DNA of 11,617 nt, from the NCBI GenBank assembly GCA_964654825.1, contig CAZZKG010000085.1:1-11617 (forward strand), read 5' to 3'. The position numbers and the translations under genes were made by a program. This document shows, piece by piece, positions 5,870-11,617 of the stretch (the first letter of the stretch is position 1; the number at the start of each line of letters is the position of its first letter). Under the pieces are notes generated by a model. It saw only the letters and a program-made list of their open reading frames with translations. It searched no databases and was not told the DNA's origin. This DNA is from CAZZKG01 sp964654825. Its GTDB lineage: Bacteria > Gemmatimonadota > CAZMKB01.

Positions 5870-7573
5870 TTATTTCAGGACGGCCATCTTTCTCGTGTGA
5901 GTCTCTCTGCCCGCTCTCAGGGTGTAGAGATAGACTCCCGAGCTTACCCGGTCCCCGTCGTCGTTTCGGCCGTCCCACACGATCCGGTGACTGCCGGGTG
6001 TGAGTTTAGTATCGACCAGCGTCTTCACGAGCCTGCCCCGAATGTCATACACCGACAGGTGCACCGGAAGTTCCCGGCCCTGTGCACCCGGCACGTCGAA
6101 TGATATCGTCGTAGTCGGGTTGAACGGGTTGGGGTAGTTCTGGGAGAGGGAGAAGGATCCGGGGATCCGTGGACCGGCTCCTCCCGCATCATCCTCGATT
6201 CCCACCGCGAAACCGGAGGCGTACAGAGCTCTCGCCGCCTGGATCACCTCCATGAATTCCGCGAGCACAGGGTCGTTCGGATCGGGTCTCGGAGGATTTC
6301 CGTGGACATCCAGGTGGTCGGGGCCGCCGACGGCATTCGCGAAGACGAAGGCGACGACGATCCGGTACACCTGGCCCGGTTCCATAGTGAAGGGGCCCGA
6401 TGTCATCATGAACCGGACATCCGAAGCACCAATCGTCTCAATGCACTCCTCCGGAGGGTCGCAGGACATGATCCGGTATCCTTCGGGATCGGACTCGGGG
6501 TCGTTCCTCAACTCCGGCGGAGTCGACGGGTTGTTGTGAAACGTGTAGTTGTCGAGACCGAGCTGGTCGACCTCGTCGGGCTGATCGTCTGGTACTCCGT
6601 CACCGTCGTCGTCGATCCCGTCGAAGGGCGACTCGTCGATCATGCCGTCCCGGTCGTTGTCAATGCCGTCGGTGAAGTCGCCAGGGCTCTGGATGTAGGC
6701 GATCCCCACAAAACCCGGGTCACCGACGAAGTTCGTCTCGTGGAAGTCCTCGTCCCAGGCGAAGGCGGTCATGACCGGTATCGTGTCCCCCTCCGGCGTG
6801 ACCCGCCAGTCGATGAAGCTCGTCCTGTCATCGGCGAATTCGTCCCCGAGGTCCATGTCCGAGTCGTAACCGATCCAGGCCTCTTCTATGGTGAAGGGAT
6901 CCATGCCTTCGACACGATCCGAGATGTTCTCGATGTCGAAGATGAAGTAGATCACCTGTCCCGCGAGCCCCGTGGTGAAGGCCAGACTCCTCTGCCTGAT
7001 CTCGATGGGCGGGTTGGGCGTCGCAAAGAGGGGCTGTCCGTCCACGGCCTGGTATATGGTCACGAGGTCCTGATCGGAGAGAACGATCGGATCGCCGCCT
7101 GGTTCGCTGAACTCGGGCGGCCAGTTTGAGAGGTCGCCGGGGTCGGTGCTCTTGAACACCGTCGCCAGAGGGTCGTAAGGAGACTGACCGTATCTCCCCT
7201 CCTGGAACTCGGTCCCGCCGCTCAGCGGGTCATAGGCCTGGAGGAAGAGGGTGTCGGCGATCTCGTCTCCGTCTATATCGGCTATCCCCCCTATCCAGAG
7301 ACCGGTGCCGAAGACGTAGTTGTTGGGGGTGCCAATAGGCCAGAACCCGGCTTCCCCTCCTGAGATCACGTTGTTCCCGATCTGCCCCGTGTTCGTGACC
7401 GCGAGGCTGACAGAGTTGATATCGTGGTACTTGACGACGAGGTCCGCCGGTGACGGGGATCCGGTGGTCGGGTCCGGGGAGTTTTTCATGAAGGTGAAGG
7501 CGGCCAGTGATCCGTCGAGCGGGACTCCGAGAAGAAAACCGAGTATGATCAATCCGGAAATTTTCCTGTGCAT
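5870..7573 (-). CDS. secreted protein with calcium-loop repeats and C-terminal FlgD-Ig/T9SS type A sorting-like domain
   Basis: An exported protein of unknown specific role. The 567 residues begin with a signal peptide (KISGLIILGFLLGVPLDGSLAA, likely cut near residue 25). The middle is an uncharacterised beta-rich region. Residues about 301-330 hold aspartate-rich loops (DGIDNDRDG, then DGIDDDGDGVPDD) like thrombospondin-type-3 or dockerin calcium loops. The C-terminus (473-567) begins SLSQNYPNPFNPTTTISF and continues through VYDIRGRLVKTL and SSGVYLYTLRAG to KMAVLK, the classic FlgD-Ig/Por-secretion-like tail. In Bacteroidota such tails direct type IX secretion; in candidate phyla that function is often only assumed. 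ATG at 7573 has AGGAGG 7 nt upstream. A promoter lies at 7728-7756. The protein may be a surface or released structural protein; no enzyme motif is visible. Confidence 0.8.
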   Translation of the reverse strand: MHRKISGLIILGFLLGVPLDGSLAAFTFMKNSPDPTTGSPSPADLVVKYHDINSVSLAVTNTGQIGNNVISGGEAGFWPIGTPNNYVFGTGLWIGGIADIDGDEIADTLFLQAYDPLSGGTEFQEGRYGQSPYDPLATVFKSTDPGDLSNWPPEFSEPGGDPIVLSDQDLVTIYQAVDGQPLFATPNPPIEIRQRSLAFTTGLAGQVIYFIFDIENISDRVEGMDPFTIEEAWIGYDSDMDLGDEFADDRTSFIDWRVTPEGDTIPVMTAFAWDEDFHETNFVGDPGFVGIAYIQSPGDFTDGIDNDRDGMIDESPFDGIDDDGDGVPDDQPDEVDQLGLDNYTFHNNPSTPPELRNDPESDPEGYRIMSCDPPEECIETIGASDVRFMMTSGPFTMEPGQVYRIVVAFVFANAVGGPDHLDVHGNPPRPDPNDPVLAEFMEVIQAARALYASGFAVGIEDDAGGAGPRIPGSFSLSQNYPNPFNPTTTISFDVPGAQGRELPVHLSVYDIRGRLVKTLVDTKLTPGSHRIVWDGRNDDGDRVSSGVYLYTLRAGRETHTRKMAVLK

Positions 7574-7727
7574 GACGCGCCTCCTGGGCAGGGATGCCCG
7601 GTCAACAGGGTGGGCCTCGAATCCGTCCGCGATCGGTCGAATGCGTAAACCGGAATATTACGGTGAACCCGAAACAGATCTTTTACACATGGTATCTGCG
7701 GCATGGCCGATATTGTATTATACTGTT

Positions 7728-7756
7728 ATCTTATCAGAAATGTTCGAAAATGTCAA
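7728..7756 (-). promoter_or_regulatory. sigma70-type promoter for the secreted-protein gene
   Basis: On the minus strand TTGACA (7756-7751) is followed after 17 nt by TAAGAT (7733-7728), a 4/6 match. The region is AT-rich. The start would be near 7721, giving a leader of about 148 nt. A perfect TATAAT (7722-7717) also lies just downstream but has no good -35 at the right distance. Confidence 0.55.
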
Positions 7757-7785
7757 ACGTTTGGAAAGAGAACTCTGAAAATGTC
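7737..7785. repeat. repeated GAAA(A)TGT elements between divergent promoters
   Basis: GAAAATGTC occurs identically at 7746-7754 and 7777-7785, 31 bp apart, close to three helical turns. A shorter relative GAAATGT lies at 7737-7743. The first two copies overlap the spacer and -35 of the minus-strand promoter. This arrangement would suit a DNA-binding regulator, but the elements are short and chance is possible. Confidence 0.35.
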
Positions 7786-7817
7786 TCTGTCCTGCCTCTC
7801 CACGCCCCTGGTCCGGC

Positions 7818-7846
7818 TTGACACCGGGAAAGTGAGGCCGTAAATT
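7818..7846 (+). promoter_or_regulatory. sigma70-type promoter for the gltA-like gene
   Basis: TTGACA (7818-7823) is followed after 17 nt by TAAATT (7841-7846), a 4/6 match. Transcription would start near 7853 with a leader of about 99 nt. The spacer is rather GC-rich, so strength is uncertain. Confidence 0.5.
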
Positions 7847-7896
7847 AGATGCCTGATTCGTACTTTTTTTCTCTATGTATCGGACAAACAGTCAGT

Positions 7897-7927
7897 GACA
7901 CCCTCGCACCCCTTGAAGTGAGGTGTC
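7897..7927 (+). other. hairpin in the gltA-like leader
   Basis: GACACC (7897-7902) pairs with GGTGTC (7922-7927). Past a single bulged C at 7903, 7904-7907 (TCGC) pairs with 7918-7921 (GTGA), with one G-U pair. That gives a 10-bp stem with a loop of about 10 nt. It ends 7 nt before the ribosome site AGGAGAGG (7935-7942). No T-tract follows, so it is not a terminator. It matches no riboswitch I recognise. Confidence 0.35.
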
Positions 7928-7951
7928 TCGTAACAGGAGAGGTCCCCACAA

Positions 7952-9439
7952 ATGGAAAAGGCAGAAAACAGCAATGCGGATAAAATGGTGAACCCGGTCC
8001 CGAAGAAGGAGAGGATGCTCATCCCTCTCCGGGAGGAGAAAAAGAGACCGGCAGAGGAGAGAAAGAGAGACAATGACGAAATATATATCCGTTACACCGA
8101 AGAGGAGGTCATCGAACAGGCCAGGAGGTGCATCGAGTGTAAGGTACCCAAGTGCATGATCGAAGGCTGCCCGCTTCACAACAGAATACCCGAATGGGTT
8201 CTGGCCACGGCCGTCGGTGATTTCAGGGAAGCCGCCCGGATCTCCAATGAAACCAGCAACCTCCCAGAGATCTGCGGCAGGGTCTGCCCCCAGTACAAGC
8301 TGTGCCAGGGGCACTGCATCCTCAACAAGAAGCAGGGCGCGGTCCAGATCGGCAGGATCGAGCGCTTCATCAACGACTGGATGAGAGAACACGGCGGGCT
8401 TTCCGTCCCCGAGATACCGGCTCCCACCGGTTTCAGGGTCGTCTGCGTCGGTTCGGGTCCGGCCGGCATCGCTGTTGCCGACGAACTCAGGAAGAAGGGA
8501 CACGAGGTCACAATCTTCGAAAAGAAGAACGTCGCCGGTGGACTGCTTTACTACGGCATCCCTCCATTCAAGCTCAAGAAGGAAGTGGTGAAGGCGCGGA
8601 TAGAGAGGCTCGAGAAGATGGGTGTTGAGTTCGTCTACGGTACCGAGATCGGGAAGGACATCCCCCTGATCAATCTCAAGGAGAAGAGGGGGTTCGATGC
8701 CGTCTTCGTAGGAATCGGCGCCCCTAACTGTAAGAGCGCACGATGCGAGGGTGAGGACCTGGACCGGGTCTTCACGGCGGATGAGTTTCTTATCGGGAAC
8801 AATATCCCGAAAGAGGAAAGGCCCCAGGAGATGCGAGAAGACATCCCCGTCGGCAGGTCCGCGATCATCTTCGGAGGCGGGAATACCGCCATGGATTGCA
8901 TGAGAACAGCCGTGAGAGCGGGGTATGAAAAGGTATACTGCTTTTACCGGAGGAGTCAGGTCGAGATGCCGGCCGGTGAGAAGGAGCGGGTGAATGCTGA
9001 GGAAGAAGGCGTGGAGTTTCAGTATCTCGTCGCGCCGTCGAAGTTCTCCGCCGACGGTGGCAGCGCGGTGAAGAAGGTGGAGTGTTTCCGGATGGAGCTG
9101 GGCGAGCCGGATGATTCCGGAAGACGGAGACCGATCAAGATCGACGGGTCCGAGTTCACCGTCCTTGCCGATACCGTCGTGCTGGCAATCGGATATGACA
9201 ACGATCTGGGATTCGGGACTCACGTCGACGGACTCGATGTCGACCGATGGGGCTGTGTCCTGGTTGATGAGGCCAGCGGCCAGTCCTCGGTGCCGTGGCT
9301 CTTCGCCGGCGGTGATGCGGTTCATGGTGCCGATCTTGTGGTGACGGCCGTTGCTGCTGGCCGCCGGGCAGCGGCAGGTATCGACGCCTTCCTGAAGGGT
9401 GAGCCAATGCCGGTAAAACCTGAGGAAGAAGGCGAATAA
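7952..9439 (+). CDS. gltA: glutamate synthase small-subunit-like NADPH flavoprotein (GltD/GltA/SudA/NfnB family)
   Basis: A cytoplasmic FAD and iron-sulfur oxidoreductase that uses NAD(P)H, annotated in many genomes as NADPH-dependent glutamate synthase. The 495 residues contain a first cysteine cluster C60-x2-C63-x4-C68-x4-C73 and a second C108-x3-C112-x5-C118-x3-C122, ligands expected for two iron-sulfur centres. FAD-binding VVCVGSGPAGIAVADELR is at 163-180, the NADPH-binding IIFGGGNTAMD at 305-315, and the C-terminal FAD motif LFAGGDAVHGADLVVTAVA at 450-468. ATG at 7952 has AGGAGAGG 9 nt upstream; the charged first 45 residues are slightly long for the family. Neither a GltB large subunit nor a ferredoxin-NADP reductase partner (SudB/NfnA) is adjacent, so glutamate synthase, sulfide dehydrogenase or NfnAB-like transhydrogenase function cannot be separated. 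Family placement is secure; the exact reaction is not. Confidence 0.88.
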   Translation: MEKAENSNADKMVNPVPKKERMLIPLREEKKRPAEERKRDNDEIYIRYTEEEVIEQARRCIECKVPKCMIEGCPLHNRIPEWVLATAVGDFREAARISNETSNLPEICGRVCPQYKLCQGHCILNKKQGAVQIGRIERFINDWMREHGGLSVPEIPAPTGFRVVCVGSGPAGIAVADELRKKGHEVTIFEKKNVAGGLLYYGIPPFKLKKEVVKARIERLEKMGVEFVYGTEIGKDIPLINLKEKRGFDAVFVGIGAPNCKSARCEGEDLDRVFTADEFLIGNNIPKEERPQEMREDIPVGRSAIIFGGGNTAMDCMRTAVRAGYEKVYCFYRRSQVEMPAGEKERVNAEEEGVEFQYLVAPSKFSADGGSAVKKVECFRMELGEPDDSGRRRPIKIDGSEFTVLADTVVLAIGYDNDLGFGTHVDGLDVDRWGCVLVDEASGQSSVPWLFAGGDAVHGADLVVTAVAAGRRAAAGIDAFLKGEPMPVKPEEEGE

Positions 9440-9548
9440 CGGGATAAATACCCCGTATCGAAAAAGATCCTCAATGGAAATAGAATAATGGATTTCACTC
9501 CCCGGAACATCCCTGGAAATCCGAATCTTCAATCCGGCCTTGACATCA

Positions 9549-9598
9549 AGACTTTATAATCAGACTTTTAGTCCTGGCTCGATATTCCAGACTTTTAT
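9549..9598. repeat. three AGACTTT(T)A direct repeats upstream of a strong promoter
   Basis: AGACTTTATA (9549-9558), AGACTTTTAG (9562-9571) and AGACTTTTAT (9589-9598) share a core, and CAGACTTTTA is identical at 9561-9570 and 9588-9597. The last copy ends 4 nt before the -35 of the promoter at 9602-9630. They may be activator sites or an AT-rich upstream element. The preceding CTTGA-CA-TCAAG (9539-9550) is a small inverted repeat. The rest of the 250-nt gap (9440-9689) shows no gene and no clear terminator for the gltA-like gene. Confidence 0.45.
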
Positions 9599-9601
9599 TT
9601 T

Positions 9602-9630
9602 TTGACAAATCGTCTCTCTTGTGCTACAAT
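9602..9630 (+). promoter_or_regulatory. near-consensus sigma70-type promoter for the BNR-repeat gene
   Basis: Perfect TTGACA (9602-9607), an exact 17-nt spacer and TACAAT (9625-9630, 5/6) make this the best promoter in the window. Transcription should start near 9637, giving a leader of about 53 nt with a strong ribosome site (AAGAGGAGGGG, 9675-9685) before the ATG at 9690. Confidence 0.75.
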
Positions 9631-9689
9631 GAAACGATGTTTTCCCATTTCGAGATAATCCTGCCCTGGTTTTTTAAGAGGAGGGGTCC

Positions 9690-11617
9690 ATGGAAAAAAG
9701 GACTGTCGTCACCGTAACGGTCTCTCTGATGGTTTTCTTCGTCCTCGGTTCACTCTGGTCGGCCATGTCCTACCGGGCAAAGTTGACACGGAGAACCGAG
9801 CGCCTGTTGGAACTCGCGTCGAGACCTGAAATAGTTTCGTTCTCCCTGCCCGCGGCTGTGGAGGAGATTCCCGATCACGGTACCGCCGTAGTTCCGCAGC
9901 CGGTGGAGCTTCCCACCGAGGTGGGGCCGAATGTGCTCGTAAACTATCCCGACGGCGATCCGTATCCAAACGGGATCGTCCAGAGCGAAGTCAGCGTCGC
10001 GGCCGACGGGGACAATATCATCGTCAGCTGGAATGACTTCTACGGTTTTTATGATAAGGATGAAGGTGTCATCGGCTACGGGTATTCTGCGGATGGGGGG
10101 GCGACCTTCGTCGACGGCGGCGGATTGCCCCATGGTGGTGCGGAAGACTGGACCCGGGGTGACCCGGTGTCGGTCGCGGACGGAAACGGCAATTTCTGGT
10201 TCGCCGAGATATTCTTTCCGGCCAGCGGCGAGGAAGGGCTCGGGGTCAACTACGCCCACTTCGTCGGAGACACTCTGCTCATCGATGACCCGGTTGTGGC
10301 CATCGGGAGTTTCTCCTACTTCTACGACAAGGAATACATGACGGTCGATCCCTCCAACGACTATCTCTACATGTCATCCACCCGTTTCGGCTACAACGGC
10401 CAGATCGAGGTCATCAGGTCCACCGACATGGGACAGACATGGTCGGACCCGGCGGTGGTCCAGGTGGAACAGTCCAGCTACGTGAATCAGGGTTCATACC
10501 CGTACGTGGGGCCGGATCACGAAGTCTATGTCGCATGGGAGCACGACTGGCTGGGATCGAACGCCGAGATCTGGGTCGCCAAGTCGACCGACTTCGGCGC
10601 GAGCTTCAGCTCTCCGGTGACAGTGTCCCCGATCGTCTCGATCGCCTATGAGCCCCCGATCGGTTACAACCGGGGTACTATCAACGACTTCCCTTCGATC
10701 GCGGTCGACAGGAGCGGAGGGGAGAACAACGGTAATGTCTACGTCTGTTTCCAGGACAAGGTCCTCGGGGATGTAGATGTGTACTGTTCCCGCTCCACGG
10801 ACGGCGGCGCCACATGGCAGACTCCCGTGAGACTCAACGATGACGACATCGGAAACGGCAGGGTCCAGTTCTGGCCGTGGGTACATGTCGACCAGCGTGG
10901 TATGGTCCACGTCATATGGTACGACCGGCGATTGGATTCCAGTAACATACTTCAGGATATCTATTACACGACGTCCAAGGACGGTGGTGTAACGTTCGAG
11001 CCGAATCTGCGGGTCACCGACGTGTCTACCGACTGGACGCAGGTCGAGGCCGACGGGGCTCCCAACTTCGGTGACTACATAAATTGTTACTCTGATGGGC
11101 ACTTCGTTCATGCAACCTGGGCCGACGGCAGGCTGGGCACACCTGACGTTTACTATGCGAGGATACAGACGGCTGCCGATGAGCTTGTCGGTACGGTCAC
11201 CAACTCGAGCGACGGCAACCCGATCGGAGGGGCGGATATCGAGGTTCTCGATACCGGAGAGACCGGGGTCACCGACACTACCGGTGCTTATTCGATATGG
11301 AGTGATTATCCGGATACAATGGACGTCACCGTCAGCAAATTCGGTTTCGAACCCGACACTTCGGAGGTGATCGTTACTCACGGAGGGACGACAATTCACG
11401 ACGTGTCACTCAATCCGATCAACCCCGGGACGCTGAATGGATACGTTACAGACCTCGAGTCCGGTGACGGTATCACAGCAACGGTCTCTGTCCTCTATCT
11501 AGGCGCACCGGTGCTTCAGACCAGTACCGATCCGGTGACCGGGTTCTACCAGTTCATCGTTGCCGCGGGGACCTACGATGTCCGGGTGGTTCCAGACCTT
11601 CCCTATCTGCCCGATTC
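9690..11617 (+). CDS. exported BNR/Asp-box beta-propeller protein with carboxypeptidase-regulatory-like domains (partial, 3' end cut)
   Basis: The reading frame is open from ATG 9690 to the window end (642 codons seen), so the C-terminus is missing. An N-terminal hydrophobic helix (about 6-27, VVTVTVSLMVFFVLGSLWSA) is a signal peptide or membrane anchor, followed by basic residues. Residues about 95-490 form a sialidase-like propeller. Five Asp-box motifs are visible: SADGGATF (133), STDMGQTW (244), STDFGASF (299), STDGGATW (369) and SKDGGVTF (429). I see no sialidase active-site signature, so an enzymatic role is not claimed. Two carboxypeptidase-regulatory-like beta-sandwiches follow, starting LVGTVTNSSDGNPIGGADIE (about 500) and LNGYVTDLESGDG (about 582). 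The start is supported by a strong ribosome site and promoter. It is probably a cell-surface or secreted protein, and may carry a C-terminal sorting tail like the 567-residue protein, which cannot be checked here. Confidence 0.85.
   Translation, partial: MEKRTVVTVTVSLMVFFVLGSLWSAMSYRAKLTRRTERLLELASRPEIVSFSLPAAVEEIPDHGTAVVPQPVELPTEVGPNVLVNYPDGDPYPNGIVQSEVSVAADGDNIIVSWNDFYGFYDKDEGVIGYGYSADGGATFVDGGGLPHGGAEDWTRGDPVSVADGNGNFWFAEIFFPASGEEGLGVNYAHFVGDTLLIDDPVVAIGSFSYFYDKEYMTVDPSNDYLYMSSTRFGYNGQIEVIRSTDMGQTWSDPAVVQVEQSSYVNQGSYPYVGPDHEVYVAWEHDWLGSNAEIWVAKSTDFGASFSSPVTVSPIVSIAYEPPIGYNRGTINDFPSIAVDRSGGENNGNVYVCFQDKVLGDVDVYCSRSTDGGATWQTPVRLNDDDIGNGRVQFWPWVHVDQRGMVHVIWYDRRLDSSNILQDIYYTTSKDGGVTFEPNLRVTDVSTDWTQVEADGAPNFGDYINCYSDGHFVHATWADGRLGTPDVYYARIQTAADELVGTVTNSSDGNPIGGADIEVLDTGETGVTDTTGAYSIWSDYPDTMDVTVSKFGFEPDTSEVIVTHGGTTIHDVSLNPINPGTLNGYVTDLESGDGITATVSVLYLGAPVLQTSTDPVTGFYQFIVAAGTYDVRVVPDLPYLPD

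Larger units (their letters stand above)
7574..7951. other. 378-nt divergent intergenic region
   Basis: This gap separates the minus-strand secreted-protein gene from the plus-strand gltA-like gene. It holds one TTGACA-type promoter on each strand, repeated GAAA(A)TGT elements, a 10-bp palindrome CAAACGTTTG at 7754-7763, and a hairpin in the gltA-like leader. Open frames crossing it (for example a plus-strand frame ending near 7778) lack ribosome sites and recognisable domains, so I see no gene in it. Confidence 0.6.

Noticed and set aside
5162..7129. Plus-strand frames of 313 and 275 codons opposite rmuC and the secreted protein (5162-6103 and 6302-7129)
   Set aside because: Both lie antisense to genes with secure motifs. 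Their compositions (Val/Arg/Asp-rich) are typical of reversed coding frames.
7892..9532. A 546-codon open frame on the minus strand covering the whole gltA-like gene and more
   Set aside because: The plus-strand frame has clear iron-sulfur, FAD and NADPH motifs and a ribosome site. The antisense frame has no recognisable domain and is a typical by-product of GC-biased codon use.
9549..9598. Considered the triple AGACTTT(T)A repeat as a CRISPR remnant
   Set aside because: The repeats are only 9-10 nt, irregularly spaced (13 and 27 nt), and there is no cas gene in the window.
10494..11399. A 301-codon minus-strand frame opposite the BNR-repeat gene
   Set aside because: It is a shadow of a frame with five Asp-box motifs, and has no ribosome site or domain of its own.

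Overview
The 11.6-kb window looks like chromosomal DNA from a moderately GC-rich, Gram-negative-type bacterium. The best clue to lineage is the secreted 567-residue protein at 5870-7573. It ends in the 'SLSQNYPNPFNPTT' / FlgD-Ig-like C-terminal region that is very common in the FCB group and related candidate phyla (Krumholzibacteriota, Eisenbacteria, Zixibacteria, Latescibacteria and similar). This is inferred from protein style only; no rRNA or other phylogenetic marker is present. I see no transposase, integrase, tRNA, CRISPR array or phage gene.

Left part (1-4316, all minus strand): an envelope-sugar block. Reading in the direction of transcription, it holds a GT-B glycosyltransferase (3186-4316), then a 357-nt gap with a good sigma70-type promoter. 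A tight three-gene run follows: an NAD-dependent sugar epimerase/dehydratase (1713-2828), a GHMP kinase of the heptose-7-phosphate kinase type (724-1701) and a SIS-domain sedoheptulose-7-phosphate isomerase (92-709). Isomerase plus anomeric kinase are the first two steps of the GDP-D-glycero-alpha-D-manno-heptose route, so the block probably makes and attaches a heptose-type sugar for a surface glycan. The phosphatase (GmhB) and guanylyltransferase (HddC) are not in the window. At each junction of this run the TGA stop is fused to a TGAGG Shine-Dalgarno-like sequence.

Middle (4463-7573, minus strand): rmuC (a membrane-anchored PD-(D/E)xK-type protein), then, upstream of it in transcription order, the large secreted protein with aspartate-rich calcium-loop repeats and a C-terminal sorting-type domain. 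The 180-nt gap between them carries a perfect 20-bp palindrome next to a GC-rich nested palindrome.

Right part (7574-11617): a divergent intergenic region has a TTGACA-type promoter on each strand. It leads on the plus strand to a stand-alone GltD/GltA-like flavoprotein with two iron-sulfur cysteine motifs (7952-9439). After a 250-nt gap with three copies of an AGACTTT(T)A element and a near-consensus promoter, a large exported BNR/Asp-box beta-propeller protein with carboxypeptidase-regulatory-like domains begins at 9690 and runs off the end of the window.

I do not see a clear new multi-gene system. The most unusual items are the non-coding palindromes and repeats around the promoters, the cysteine/histidine insert in the epimerase, and the incomplete heptose pathway.
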